From Chionoecetes opilio (taxonomy: Eukaryota; Arthropoda; Malacostraca; Decapoda; Majidae), in assembly GCA_016584305.1 (NCBI GenBank), contig JACEEZ010022685.1:1-64000 (forward strand): a stretch of 64,000 bases of DNA, in the 5' to 3' direction. The translations under genes and the position numbers were made by a program. Positions within the stretch are counted from its first letter, which is position 1, and every line of letters begins with the position of its first letter. Below, in pieces: positions 21,890-35,144 of the stretch. The notes under the pieces are model-generated. The model was given only the letters and a program-made list of their open reading frames with translations. It was not told the origin of the DNA and did no database searches.

Positions 21890-24800
21890 GGGTAGGCCTA
21901 GTAACTATATATGCAGATTTTACCCGTGGGTGGGCCTAGTAACTATATATGCAGATTTTACCCGTCAGTGGGCCTAGTAACTATATATGCAGATTTTACC
22001 CGTGGGTGGGCCTAGTAACTATATATGCAGATTTTACCCGTGGGTAGGCCTAGTAACTATATATGCAGATTTTACCCGTGGGTGGGCCTAGTAACTATAT
22101 ATGCAGATTTTACCCGTGGGTAGGCCTAGTAACTATATATGCAGATTTTACCCGTCAGTGGGCCTAGTAACTATATATGCAGATTTTAAACCGTGGGTAG
22201 CCTAGTAGACATATCACTATGCAGATTTTACCCGTGGGTAGCTAGTAAATATCATTGCAGATTTTACCGTGGGTGGGCCTAGTAATATATATGCAGATTT
22301 TACCCGTGGGCTAGGCCTAGTTAATTATATATGCAGATTTTACACGTGGGTAGGCATAGTCACTATATATGCAGATTTTACCCTGTGGGTGGGCCTAGTA
22401 ATATATATTGCAGATTTTACCGTGGGTGGGCCTAGGTAACTATATATGAACAGATTTTTACCCGTGGGTGGGCATAGTAACGATATATATGCAGATTTTA
22501 CCCGACGGTGGTCCTAGTAACTATATTATGCAAGATTTTTACCCGTGGGTGGGGCTAGCTAACTATATATGAGAATTTTACCGGGGGGTGGCCTAGTAAA
22601 CTATATATGCAGGATTTTACCCGTGGTAGGCCTAGTAACTATATATCGCAGATTGTTACCCGTGGGTGGGCCTAGTAACCTATATATGCAGATTTTACCC
22701 GTGGGTGGGACTAGTAACTATATATGCAGATTGTCCCGTCAGTGGGTCTAGTAATATATATGCAGGATTTTACCTGTCAGTGGGCCTAGACACTTAATAT
22801 ATTCAGATTTTACCCGTGGGTGGGGCTAGTAACTATATATGCAGATTTTGAACAGTGGGTGGGCACAATAAGTAACTATATATGCAGATTTTACCCGTGA
22901 GGTGGGCCTAGTTAACTAATATTATGCAGATTTTACCCGTGGGTGGGCCTAGTAACATATATGCAGATTTTACCGTCAGTGGGCCCTAGTAACTATATAT
23001 GCCGATTTTACCCATCAGTGGGCCTAGTAACTATAATGCAGATTTTTACCCGTCAGTGGGGCCTAGTAACTATATATGAGATTTTACCGTGGGTAGGCCC
23101 TAGGTAACTATATATGCCGATTGTTACAACGTCAGGGCTATTAACTATAATATGCAGATTTTACCCGTCAGGGCCTAGTAACTATATATGCAGATTTTAC
23201 CCGTCAGTGTGGGCCTATGTAAAACATATATGCAGATTGTTTACCGTGGGTAGGCATGTAAACATATACTATGCAGATTTTACCCGTCAGTGGGCCCGTA
23301 GTAAATATATTTGCAAGATTTTACCCATCAGTGGGCCTAGTAACTAATATATGCAGATTTTTCCCGTCAGTGGGCCTAGTAACTATATATGCAGATTTTA
23401 CCGCTGGGTAGGGCCTAGTAAACTAATAGGCAGATTTTACCGTGGGTGGGCCTAGTAACTATATATGCCAGATTTTACCCGTCAAGTGGGCCTAGTAACT
23501 ATATATGCAGATTTTACCCGTCGTGGGCCTAGTAACTATATATATGCAGATTTTACCCGTCAGTGGGCCTAAGTAACTATATATGCAGATTTTACCGTCG
23601 GGGGGGTGGGCCTAGTAAACTAGTATATGCAGATTTTACCCGTGGGGGCCTAGAAATAAACTATATAGGCAGATTTTACCCGTGGGTGGGCCTAGTAAAC
23701 TATTATATGCAGATTTTCACCCTGGGTGGCCTAGAATTATATGCAGATTTTACCCGTGGGTGGGCCTAGTAAAAAACCCCCTATATTCAGATTTTACACC
23801 GTGGGTGGGCCTAGTAAACTATATATGCAGATTTTACCGTGGTGGACCTAGTAACTATATATGCAGATTTTACCCGTGGTAGGCCTAGTAACTATATATG
23901 CAGATTTTACCCGTGGGTGGGCCTAGTAAACTAATATGCAGCTTTTTTTTTACCCGTGGGTGGGCCCCCACCCACCCTAGTAACTATAATGCAGATTTTA
24001 CCCTTTGGTAGGCCTAGTAACTATATAGCAAGATTTTACCCGTGGGTGGGCTAGCTAAACTATATATGGACAGATTTTTACCCGTCAGTGGCCTAGTAAC
24101 TATATATGCTAGATTTACCCGTCACAGTGGCCTAGTAACATATATGCAGGATTTTACTCCGTGGTGGGCCTTAGTAACTATATATGCAGATTTTACCCGT
24201 CAGTGGGCCATAGTAACTATATATGCAGATTTTACCCGTCAGTGGGCCTAGTAACTATATAGCAGATTTACCCGTGGTGGGCCTAAGTAACTATATATGC
24301 AGATTTTACCCGTCAGTGGGCTAGGCAACTATATCTGCAGATGTACCCGTGGTGGGCCTAGTAAACTATATATGCAGATTTTACCGTCAGTGGGCCTAGT
24401 AACTATATATGCAGATTTACCCGTCAGTGGCCTAGAACTATATTGCAGAGATTTTTACCCTCAGTGGGGCCTAGAACATATATATTCAGATTTACCCGCT
24501 CAGTGGGCCTAGTAACTATATATGCAGATTTTACCCGTCAGGGGCACCTAGTAACGATATATGCAGATTTTACCCGTCGGCGGGCCTAGTAACTATATAT
24601 GCAGATTTTACCCGTCAGTGGGCCTAGAACTATATAATGCAGATTTTACCCGTCAGGGCCTAGACCTATATATGCAGATTTTAACCCGTAGGTGGGCCTA
24701 GAACTATATATGCAGATTACCGGGGGGGGCCTAGTAAACTAGATATGCAGAATTTTACCCGTGGGTGGGCTAGTAACTATTCTATGCAGATTTTACCCGT

Positions 24801-26310
24801 CAGTGGGGCCTAGTAACTATATATGCAGATTTTACCCGTGGGGGGGCCTAGTTAAAACTATATATGCAGATTTTTCCCGCGGGTGGCTAGTAACTATATA
24901 TGCAGATTTTATCCGTGGTGGGCCTAGTAACTATACAGCAAGAATTGTACCCGTAGGTGGGCCTAGTAACGATATATGCAGGATTTTACCCGTGGGTGGG
25001 CCCTAGAACTATATATGCCAGATTTTACCGTGGGTGGGCCTAGTAACTATATATGCAGATTTTACCCGTGGTTGGGCATAGTAACTATATATTTCAGGAT
25101 TTTTAACCGTGGGGGGCCTAGTAACTATATATGCAGATTGACCCGTGGGTGGGCCTAGTAACTTATATGCAGATTTACCCGTCAGTGGGGCCTAGTAACT
25201 ATATATGCAGATTTTACCCGTCAGTGGGCCTATAACTATATATGCAGATTTTACCCGTGGGGTGGGCCTAGTAACTATATTATGCAGATTTTACCCGGGG
25301 GTGGGCCCTAGTAACTTATATAGCAGATTTACCGTCGGTGGGCTACGTAACTATATATGCAGATTTTTACCCGTCAGTGGGCCTAGTAAAACTATATATC
25401 AGATTTTTACCCGTGGTGGGGACTAGTACATATATGCAGATTTTACCCGTCAGGGAGCCTAGTAACTATTAATGCGATTTACCCGTCAGTGGGCCCTAGA
25501 AACTATAATATGCAGATTTTACCGTCAGTGGGCCTAGTAACTATATATGCAGATTTTACCCGTGGGTAGGCCTAGTAACTATATATGACAGATTCTACCC
25601 GTGGGTGGGCCTAGTACTATATATGCAGCTTTTACCCAGATGGGGGGCCTAGTAACTATATATGCAGATTTTACCCGTGGGTGGGCATAGTAAACTATAT
25701 ATAGATTTTACCCGTGGGTGGGCCTAGTAACTATAGATGCAGATTTTACCGTCAGTGGGCCTAGTAACTATATATGGCAGATTTTACCCGTGGTAGGCCT
25801 AGTAACTTAAATATGCAGATTTTACCCGTACAGTGGGCCTAGTAACTATATATGCAGATTTTACCCGCGGTGGGCCTAGTACACTATATATGCAGATTTT
25901 ACCGTCAGTGGGCCTAGTAACTATAATGCAGATTTACCCGTGGGTAGGGCTAGTAACTATCATATGAAGATTTTACCCGCGGTGGCCTAGTAAACATATA
26001 GTGCAGATTTTACCGTGGGTGGGCCTAGTAACTATATATGTAATTCCCAGATTTTACCCGGGGGATGGGCCCCTTAGTAAATTATTTGTTAGAATATGTT
26101 TTCAGATGATTTTACCGCGTGCGGATAGGCCTAGTAACTAATATATGCAGATTTTACCCGTGCGGTAGGCCTAGCTACTACTATATTATCGCAGATTTAC
26201 CCGTTGGGTGGGCCTCGTAACTATCATCAATGCAGATTTTACCGTGGGTAGGCCTAAAGTAAGACCTATAGCTATGAGGGCCAGAGTTTACACGACGGTG
26301 GGGCCTAGAT
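21890..26310 (+). repeat. 38 bp minisatellite array
   Basis: About 115 units of CAGATTTTACCCGTGGGTGG followed by GCCTAGTAACTATATATG. Three variants alternate at one site: GGGTGGG, GGGTAGG and CAGTGGG. The first unit starts within the transposon end itself (ACCGTGGGTAGGCCTAG), so the array seems to have grown from the subterminal sequence. Small indels occur in most units. Confidence 0.95.
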
Positions 26311-27240
26311 TCAGTGGCCCCCACTTTGACCACAAAGAATAAATTATAAGATATAAGATATATTTAAATATATAATTATCATAAGACTATCTATCATATA
26401 CGCTAAATAGTAGCATCCACTTATTACTTAGCGAAGAAAACTGATATAACAACGTGTACGTTGCAACTCAAACAAATATAATAGGCCTATTCCTATAAAT
26501 ACATGAGGTATATAGATACGATGAGTGACAGAATATGATAGGTGTCATGAGAAACCATTACGCCGTTTACGTCAGATTATAGAATACAAAGCGGTGACGA
26601 CAGCCTGCTTAGGCCATGGATAGGCTGTAAATTTTTTATATTTCTCCGATTTATTTTAGGTGTGCGAGGTGAGTTCATTCGTATATGTGTCATCCTAGAT
26701 GTGTGACGCGAAGACACCAATAATGTGTGCCAAAAGGAAGTTTTTTGAACAAACACTAGTAGTTACAGTCATTTAGGAAGGTCGCGAAATGGAGGGTCAA
26801 AAGTTAGACAAGTTTATCGCGGGAAAAAATCAACTTTGATTGGTCAAAATTTAGTACACTATTTAAACATAGTTATTACGAACATCAACACGCACATATT
26901 CTCATTTCAGATCTCAAATTTGAGCATTTATGCCGACTGGAATGTATTAGGCTTTTTAATTTGTCTCAAACACATATATATTTTTCATTACACCACACTG
27001 TCCGGTCGAAAGTGCGAGGGAGCACCAGACAGGCCAAAAAACAAGGCGCGCGCAAAAAAAACTCACGTTAGCCCGCGTTGCGGGGCCCACGTGAATTGTA
27101 TAGGCTCGTATGCGATGGCTCACAGTCTTAGAGTGTGCAACGTTTCGGACCGCGAAAGGCCGCTGTTCGGTTTGTCACCGTGGGGCAATACTATAAATAC
27201 TGTTGTGTCCCCAACGCTCTATAACAGTTTGGTTATCTTT
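26311..27240. other. AT-rich interior and possible transposase promoter
   Basis: AT-rich DNA without a clear gene. At 26789 a short frame starts MEGQKLDKFIAGKNQ, which resembles the K-L-D-x-F start of some hAT transposases, but a stop follows. At 27192-27199 there is TATAAATA upstream of the proposed transposase, and a pyrimidine/TAG acceptor-like site at about 27236-27247. These are candidate promoter and splice elements only. Confidence 0.35.
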
Positions 27241-27247
27241 GTTTTAG

Positions 27248-30160
27248 TCACTCGTGTACCATTTGTGAGTTGGCACCACACGAGGTGGAATACAAGTGCT
27301 TTCACTCATTGGAGAATCTTAACAACTCATTACCTGCATCTCATCATTGCCAAGGATGTTGTGTACTATTACACGCACTATTATGTGAACAGCGGCACCA
27401 TCAATCGCAAACAATATTTTATATTATGGCGTACTATATTGATCACTTATAGGCCCTTCCCCTCTCCTGCTTCCACCAGAGGGTTGCACAAACGAAGGCC
27501 GACGACTAAGGTCAAACACGAAACTGTGACTATGTACGTAGTTACACTGCACCCCACGCAACCTACGGGAAGCGAATCCAACACCGAGGAACAAGCAACC
27601 GTCTGTTCCTCGCAACCTCATTGGACACTGAAGCACCACAGCAAGGAAGAGCGCACGAGGGCGGCCTAAGCAGACGCGCACGGCCAAAAGGATCACGATG
27701 AGAGTACGCAGCCGAATCTGTCTGGGCCGGGCACGCACTTTCCAGTCCAGGCAGACCACCCCACCCCCCCCACGGGCGCGCGACAAAAAAATCATCCGAC
27801 TCTACGATGAGTGGGTCTCCTTGAAGCAAGGCAAGTTAAGGCGGGCCAGGACCCAGGTGGCGAGGGAAGAGGCATTTCGTCGCATCCCTGCGTCGCCTCT
27901 TCGTGACATTGCGCACCAAGAATCGCGCATTACACTCCCACAGAGGGTAAAGTCGGACCGGTCCTTCGCTGCCTGGGCTCAAAGGGAGTGGACGAGCCCC
28001 GCGTTCTCTCGGTTCTGAGACATAGTACCCTTGCTCGTCAAAGAGAAAAAGGTCTCAAGGAGAAGTGGCAGTACAACGCAATCACGCCTGGCGGGGCGGA
28101 GAGCGGAGGCGAACGTGTCGCCTTTTGAGCTTGAACGGTCCGTTGTGCTTTCGGGCAGTGTCTTCCGCGGGCAGTTATTCACGATCCAGTGCCAGTGCCG
28201 GCAACAGCTTCTACACGGCCGTTTGCGGCCGCGACCAACAAGGAAGGAACTGACAAGTCATTCAACACGACTGGCACGACGACGGACCACGAACCGGCCA
28301 TCACGTACGGCCACAATACTCCGAAGCGCATGCGGGCGAGCGTTGCGAAGAAGGTCCGTCCCTATCACAACACGTTGCAGACTTACGGCCAAGTCACCCC
28401 GCGCTCCGACCGGACCAAGGTGTCCAACCGCGAAATGCGTCCTCACCCCATCCCTCCGTCCTTCCCATACGTGTTGTCAGCCTGCATTTCGCCACAGGAG
28501 CAACACTAGGAACACACGACCCGCCGGAGATGGTGCTGGAACCTGGATACGGCAAATCCTTTCAGGATCGCGATCACGGATGAACACGCTTCCGTGAGAG
28601 GAGCTGCCAAGGAGATCAAGCGCCGCGTTCAACCCCGACGACGTTCCATGTCCATGCGGACGGACAGATCGTCCGTGAGAGCGATGGCGGGGGAAGCGTC
28701 GACCGGCTCCCGGGTCCTCGGTGTACGGGAGGGCGGAATTGGTGGTCAAGCTCCTACACTAGTCCCCAAGCTCCAGCCGGCCGAGCACTACAGGACTGCG
28801 CTCAGGCCGTGCTCACAGACGCTGGAGGACTGGCGGAGGCATAGAAGGAGAGCGATGCACACACGCAGGGTCTCAGCACTTCGCGAACACACTCCGACCT
28901 CGTCGGTGAACCCAGACGGGGCTGCGTGAAACGGGGCTTGTACCCTCATCCGACAGCAGAAGCTGGATCGCCCGTCCTCCACCTGGCTGCCCGGCACAAC
29001 GTGTACGAGCTCGTCCTGGAGAAGGCCTTCTCCACCTGCCTTGGGAGTCTCGAGCCGGACCCCGACATCCAAGTGTTCAAATATTATGAGGTTCCAAGGC
29101 GGGTGGGAGTTCAATTCGGACCAGGCACCACGCCTACGGTAGCGTAGTCACCGCCCGCTGACGTCGGCGCGGGACGAGCTGCTGGGGTGCTCAACTTCGC
29201 TCGCTCATCGACCCACGGCCCAGCCCCGGGCCGACTACCGGGAAACTTGGAGCTCTGCGTAATTGCTCTCACGGCACGGAGTCACCACTTTGTGTGAAGC
29301 GCGAGTGCATCCGCTTCTCCCGCCCAGCGAACCGACAGCTCAACCGGGCAGGTGGATGAGCAAAGGGACACTCTACGCATGGTGCTCAAGGTCTTCGCTC
29401 TTATCACGGGAGCAGTTCCAGCGACGCCTGGCAGCCTCGGAGCTTCCAAGGGTACCAAGACCAGGCCGCCCTGTTGCGACTGTGTCCTAGTCCGCACGTA
29501 CGCCAGAGGGCCAGGCGGGGACACGCGCCCGCGGATGTACGGATTATACTGGGCCTTCGACTGAAAGATAACTTGCGAGGGAACCTCACTCCTGCCGCTC
29601 ATACCCAATACCCATACGCGGCGGAGAATATAACGAAAGGAGCTGTACGAAGGACGGAAAGTTACCGGATCTTCCCAGAGTAGGACACGCGCCACCGTCC
29701 GGTTAAACTTTGAAGAAGGCAAGGCCGGTTGAGCCTGTCCAATTCTGGCACTCTTCGACCACCGACCGATCCCGGAACAATAAGTCACCTGTCGGTGATA
29801 CAAGCGAGACCACGCGCGTCCAGGACACCATAGAATTGCAGGAAGGAAGGGCTAGACCGAGGATAGGATCGCATGACCCCGCCCCGCAAAGAGCAGTCCG
29901 CACTAGTGGACAGTCACAAACGCAAGGAAAGCGCAACACTCTTACTCGCTTCGACCAAGACGGTGGGCGAGCTTCGTCACGCACCGTCAAGATCACAGAA
30001 GGCCTGGGAGGCGGGGATTTCACAACTATCACTAACGGAACAAATGGGAACCAGCCGAACTTGACGCTAGAGTGACAAGAAATGGGAAACAGTTAAGATA
30101 CCTACCAAAGGCCGGCGCAGCGTGGTACAGAGCCCACGACCGATAGATACCGGGAAAGGC
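27248..30160 (+). pseudogene. Decayed transposase-like gene inside the hAT-like element
   Basis: Protein blocks follow one another in one direction with frequent frame changes: RLYDEWVSLKQGKLRRARTQ (27797), DRTKVSNREM (about 28408), VHADGQI (28650, Asp codon at 28659) with GSVDRLP (about 28698), then HLAARHNVYELVLEKAFSTC (about 28980). Next come DPDIQVFK (about 29062), a DYRE/LELCVIAL pair in two frames (29233-29270) and GRWMSKGTLY (29347). From memory, this order matches a family of uncharacterised, transposase-like metazoan proteins of 600-800 residues. The A-R-H-N block may correspond to the C-x2-H block after the second catalytic Asp in hAT transposases. At least ten indels interrupt it. 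Function and family are inferred; a profile search would decide. Confidence 0.6.
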
Positions 30161-31190
30161 ATGAACGACGTCAAAGGTAGGAAGGAGCTAAGGCGAATGA
30201 ATGACTTACGCCGAGCGGCGACGGGTGAGTGGCGCATTATTGGAACAGGCCTACAACACCAGGCACCATCCAAGCAGGAAAGGACTAGAGGATAGCCACA
30301 CCGAGCAGACAAGTTCACTACACTGCAGGTCATTGAGGACCACAGAAGCGGTACCCCCGGACAAGCCGCAGTGAAGCGAAGGACTCGAAAACATGCGAAC
30401 TGCTAAACCTAGGTGCTTCACATAGAGTGAGAGAATGGGTGCCCCACGCCCATGAATACCCACACCACCCCCACAAGATAGAGGGGCTGAGAAGTACACT
30501 TAGAGGTGATGCTCATGAAGCAGATGGGTCAGGGACCCGGAACGTAATGATGGAAACTCTCCAGCATTCCGGTGTGAACCAAAACTGTGGAGTGAACATA
30601 CGTAATAAAACACAATATTGAAAACATGAGTACTGTAAGAAATGCCTAGTGCGTAGTTTTAGAGTGCCTATCAATGATTATGGAGTAGAGTGTACCATGG
30701 TAACAATACAACGATCACAACAAGATAAACCGAAATCGTGACCTAATGTATATGTCACTTATAAGAACACCTTTGCTCCATTCCAAAAATACATAGTACT
30801 ACACATGCTTACGACGTCGTGCCAGGATCCTTTAAATATTATATATTTTCAAAACAAATGTTGCGATACGTAATTTTTAAGGGAATGGACCCAGAAAACC
30901 ACCCGCACGCATTAAAAATGAAAAATCAATTTTTTATAAGTGGCACCCTAATATATATACGATGATAAATATTTTATATTATAGTATATAATATATATTA
31001 TCTATATTATATATATATATATATAGTATATATATATAGATATATATATAATATATATATTATATAAATGCAAATATGGAGAGTCGGCGGAGGAGTGGTG
31101 TCTAGTAAGTCCGCTTAAAATACATCAAATATCTATATATATATATACATCATATAACTGAGAGACCACCCCTTTGAAATTGGGCTGGGT
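30161..31190. other. Right part of the hAT-like element, AT-rich, with TA repeat
   Basis: From about 30600 the sequence becomes AT-rich, with a (TA)n stretch at about 30950-31070. No coding sequence is recognised after the transposase remnant. The stretch 30160-30600 may hold further decayed C-terminal codons. Confidence 0.5.
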
Positions 31191-31394
31191 ACGCCACTGT
31201 GTGTGAGTCGTGTGGGTCACACACAGGTGTGTGTGAACTATAGTGTGGTGTCGGTCGATGAGTCAGGTGCTTGTGATACATGTCTGTCTGTCTGGCGTTC
31301 TGTGTTGTGTAATTTACCTAGTTGTATTTAGCTAGTATGGTAAAACATACACGGGGTGAGTTTGGACAGGGGATGCGTTGCCGTCCCTATGGTT

Positions 31395-32750
31395 TGATCT
31401 CAAAGAAAGGCGTTTCGCCTCAGCTGCCATCGTGAGTCACCTGCGGATCTTCTGCTGACTTCGAGGGATTCCTTGCACGGACTATTGGTTGATAACTGGT
31501 CGGTATTTGGGACTGGAGAGTGCTGTGAAGTGTGGGGCAGGTGTATCCAGCTTGTCTTCCTGTGGCATACAGGAGTGAGGCAAAGGGTGCGCCTTGCCCA
31601 ATCATTTTCAACGCTTTGTATGGACATGGGTATGGACAAGGTTGTAGACTCGACAAATTGATTGTGGAGCAGTACCCTACGGCAACACCAAGAGTCAGTC
31701 ACACATTTGATCGTTGTTTTGCGATAGATGGGCTAGTAATGCTTTGGAGTCGCTGGGGTCCCTGGTGACTGCTCTGAGGCGCTGGTAGCACTAACAGAGA
31801 GGAGGGCAAAGCCTTTCAGGGACTTGAGGTCTCTGGATGGACTACAAGACCAAGGTCCAGGAACGTACTGTTTAGGAGAGACAAACCACTATCTAGATGA
31901 AGCAGTACAGTCCTGTTCATGCGTGTGGCGAGGACATTGGATTTGGACAGTTTTACATACCTTGGTAGCGCAGTAGTAAGTGCACACATGTAATGACGGG
32001 CGGGTCACGTCAAGGAAGTCTTACGGCGGAGTGGCATACCCACGGTGTTATGGACTCGCTCTAGCGGGGAGTATTTGGCGCTTGTGGGTATGTGGCAGGA
32101 GGACAAAGATCGGACTTCACAAGTCGTTGGTGAGATCTCCCGTACCGTACTCATATGAGTACACTAAGAGAGTACCCAATGGAACAACTTTAAATAGGAC
32201 TTGCAGAGACAAATATACTCATTCCATTGTGTACCGACACCGGTTCCTTTAAGGACGTGTCCCCTCAACTCTAAGTGTCATTTGTGTTACGTGAAGCGAC
32301 ACGAATGTACACGGGATTATCCGCCGTGATAGACGGTTCACGTGGTCCACAATCAGCGCACATTGAAACGTGAGACGTGATACGAGGCCTATTACCTGAT
32401 AGATCTGCCCGTCAGCGCCACACTTGGGATATATGGGATGTGGCACATGCGACACCTGAAACCAGATCCATTCCCATCGGGTTGTATCTGTAAGGAGACA
32501 AATCCGAGGTGGACGGAGGCGCACATAGGGGGCGCGACACATAAGGCTCACGTGGACTGGGGCTAAGATTGATGGCTTCCTGTGGAGAAAGACTGCTTGG
32601 TATGGGAAAGCAGCCGCTCCATGGGTATACTCGCGCGATAGACGGTGACCCATCCTGGGCAGTGGCGGCATGTGCTTAGTGTCGGCGCGAGCGACGTATC
32701 GAGCACACCCCCCAGGCGTAGCCCCAAGGGAATCTTGATGATATCTTTGA
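31395..32750 (+). pseudogene. LINE remnant: reverse transcriptase and C-terminus (family 3)
   Basis: A damaged ORF2 fragment. Blocks in order: a stretch around GTGESAVKCG (31508-31535, with frame change), TGVRQ...QSFSTLCMDMGMDKVV (31571-31646), then FAIDGLVML at 31718-31744. The last is the catalytic FADD block with the first Asp changed to Ile. Next come QSVHACGEDI-like codons (about 31908-31935), SYGGVAYPRCYGL then SIWRLWVCGRRTKIGLHKSL (32017-32130). Close to the end, RPP-like codons are followed by a run similar to PPGVAPRES (32705-32735). This order matches a LINE group widespread in molluscs, fish and crustaceans. It is 5'-truncated and broken by many indels. Confidence 0.7.
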
Positions 32751-33420
32751 TACATTTAACCAAGGAAACAAGTGAGTTATGCTCGTAACTGTGCATCCGT
32801 TAATCGTCAAATTCTTATCCTATTGCTTCATTTCGCAGCATGATGACACCTTTTCTTAGCTTATGAGGCCTGAATAGTATCTCTGTTGACCATAGAATAT
32901 CAAACATTTCTCAGCATCAACGGGTCTGTTCCACGGCTATTCATAGGCCTTCTAGACGGGCAAGCGAGGATCATTTTATGTCCCTCCTTGTTGCCTGTTG
33001 TTCCTTTACGCAATTCTTTATCTCAACATTGCGACCTTCCTTGTACTTGTCTGTCGTCCCCACACAAAACAGATTTCTTCTCTAGGCCAATGTTTTCACA
33101 GACCCATTGATAGCGCTAGGGACACTGCTAGAAAATGCCCTCCCCTTTCTTCTCTTGTCTAAAGTGTTGGGAGTTTTTATGTCGTTGACAAGTCTTTCCT
33201 CGTATGTTAAATCTCTCAGGCTTGGAGAAATTTGTGTGGACTGGCTCTTTTGTATTCTCTATCAACTTCCACCTATTACAGGGTGACAGTTCCCAAGCCT
33301 CGGTACGACCCAAAGACTCGGCTATGGTGACGGATTTCTCCAAAAACACACCGGCAGAACAAACCCGCAAACACAGCACTGAGGATATTGCCGGGCTCGG
33401 CTGCGATGGGATGCCAACAC
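32751..33420. other. Unassigned spacer
   Basis: Mixed-composition sequence. No gene, splice-supported exon or known element is recognised. Confidence 0.5.
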
Positions 33421-33812
33421 ACTAGGCGCTGGGTGTTCCAACACACTAGGCATGCTGAGTGGCCACAACAAACTAGGTAGTCCTTGTCGCTGAGGCAGTA
33501 AGCCCCTACACACACACGATAGGCGTTGTTGGGTGCCAAGCCACGCATCACTAGAGCGCTGGGTTGCCACCACAAAGGACGCGGGCCACCACAACTAGCG
33601 ACGCTGGGTGCCACCAAACTAAGGCTTCGCGTGGGCTGGCCACCACACTAGGCCGCTGGGGTGACCACCACACTAGGCGCTGGGTAGCCACCCACACTAG
33701 AGCCCGGGGGTGCCAACCACACTAGGCAGCTGGGTGCCAAACACACTAGGCCGCTGGAGTGTCCACCACACTAGGCCGCGGGTGCACCACACTAGGCCTG
33801 CTGGGTTCTCCG
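33421..33812 (+). repeat. About 22 bp minisatellite
   Basis: Tandem units of CACACTAGGCGCTGGGTGCC with CA, irregular in length, roughly 17 copies. Confidence 0.85.
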
Positions 33813-34079
33813 CCGATTTGTTTTTTGTTGATATATGTTCAGTGGGTGTTGTGACTGTAGAGTTGTGTACAACTGTTATTTTGTAGTACTGATCTACAGG
33901 AACGTGGTATGGTCTATGGCTCCCACAAGTCCAGGAACACCTACGGCGACAATAGGAAAAGAAAAAGCACGAAGAACAATGGGTTCATCATTCTGAGAAA
34001 TAATTTTTTCATGTGATTTTCATGCTTTTTTTCCCCTTAATATATTAGTTCTTAATAAGTTGGAAAATTCCATGACTCG
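33813..34079. other. Unassigned spacer
   Basis: No recognised feature; AT-rich toward 34030. Confidence 0.4.
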
Positions 34080-35051
34080 AGGCTGAGGCGCTAGCGTCCC
34101 GAGGTTGCCGCAGTTGGGATTACTTCAACCTGATCTGCTTGTTACTTGTTGGTGACCAAGTCACTGGCGCAGCATATTTCCAACCCTAGGTCTGATAAAG
34201 ATGTTAATCAATTCTTAATCATCTACCTTATCCAGATATTTTGAATAGCGCTATTCTATATATGCGCCGTCAGCAATCATGGTATGTATCCTCCTTTGAT
34301 CCTTGTTTTATATGCTTAGTCACTCTGCGTGATCATCAATTATCCGTTAATCCAGACTCCCAGATCTTTTTCGACCTCCCTGTATGTGATTATCCATTCA
34401 TTTCCCATCGAATTACTTTCCTCTCTATCTACTTTTTGCTACTGCCCCACTTCCATCACTTCTTAACTATACTTTAGGCAAATTAAACTCAATGTCGCCA
34501 AGTGGATCCAGTCTGAAAATTCTTATCTGATTCACTTTTGTAAATCCGGATACAACACGAGAAGACACAGTCTCGCTCCCGTTACTTTTCTACTGATGTC
34601 CTCTATAAGTCATTTATGACATCATCAGCGAATACACTCCTCTAACTGTTCACTCCCTCTGTTTCCTAATCATTGAAATAAGACCCAGAACACATCACTG
34701 GGGCCAATAATGATCCTTGAGGAAACTCCACTTATCATCAGCACCATTCTGACTTCTGATCTTTTATTACGTTCACTAACAGCAACTTCGTCTGTTGCCT
34801 TCACAAAAGGTTCTTCCCAGAAAATATCGCACTTCAGCGCAAACCCACCATATATCAATTCCTCCTAACATGTTCTGAGCGGCCAGAGCAGCTCTTTGAG
34901 GTACCTTGTCAAATGCCTTCTTTAGGTCTGCAAGTATATGCAACGACACACCCTTTCTCTTTCCTTGATATAAACACCTGTCAATCACATTGAGCCACTT
35001 CACGATAAAGTGGAAAAAGCGTCTCCATAGAATTGGTTGTTCACATGACAT
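34080..35051 (-). pseudogene. LINE remnant: reverse transcriptase (family 4), minus strand
   Basis: Read on the minus strand from 35051: VKWLNVIDRCLYQGKRKG and LADLKKAFDKVPQRAALA (about 34868-34985). These are the reverse transcriptase segment with the first catalytic Asp in a D-x-K-K-A-F-D block. Further down, GVNS-x-RSVFADD at 34621-34656 holds the FADD catalytic motif (34621-34632) after a stop codon. MGNEW and EVEKDLGVWING (about 34350-34412) and DKVDD-ELINIFIRP (about 34196-34240) follow. This matches the LINE group whose C-terminal end is seen at 20013-20099. Stops and frameshifts show it is inactive. Confidence 0.75.
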
Positions 35052-35144
35052 TCCTCCTTAAATCCAAATCAGGCCAGCTGCAAGGGTGTTTGTCTCTTCC
35101 ACCCATATGTCAACCATCTGTCCTTCACAATTTTGGCACTATAC

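Larger units (their letters stand above)
21876..31199 (+). mobile_element. Proposed giant hAT-like DNA transposon (9.3 kb)
   Basis: The left end at 21876 reads CAGTGGCGTACCGTGGG. The right end at 31199, read inward on the minus strand, is CAGTGGCGTACCCAGCC, so 12 bases are identical. Flanking 8-mers are TGTGTGTG (21868-21875) and TGTGTGAG (31200-31207), as for an 8 bp hAT target duplication, although the insertion lies in a GT microsatellite, which weakens this point. CAGTG-type ends fit hAT. Inside are a 38 bp minisatellite (21890-26310), an AT-rich zone, a decayed transposase-like gene (about 27240-30160) and an AT-rich right part. That one element spans all of this is an inference from the ends and the central gene. 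Confidence 0.55.

Noticed and set aside
27424..27829. Minus-strand open frames overlapping the transposase remnant
   Set aside because: The plus strand carries the recognisable blocks; the minus frames are shadows of GC-rich coding sequence.
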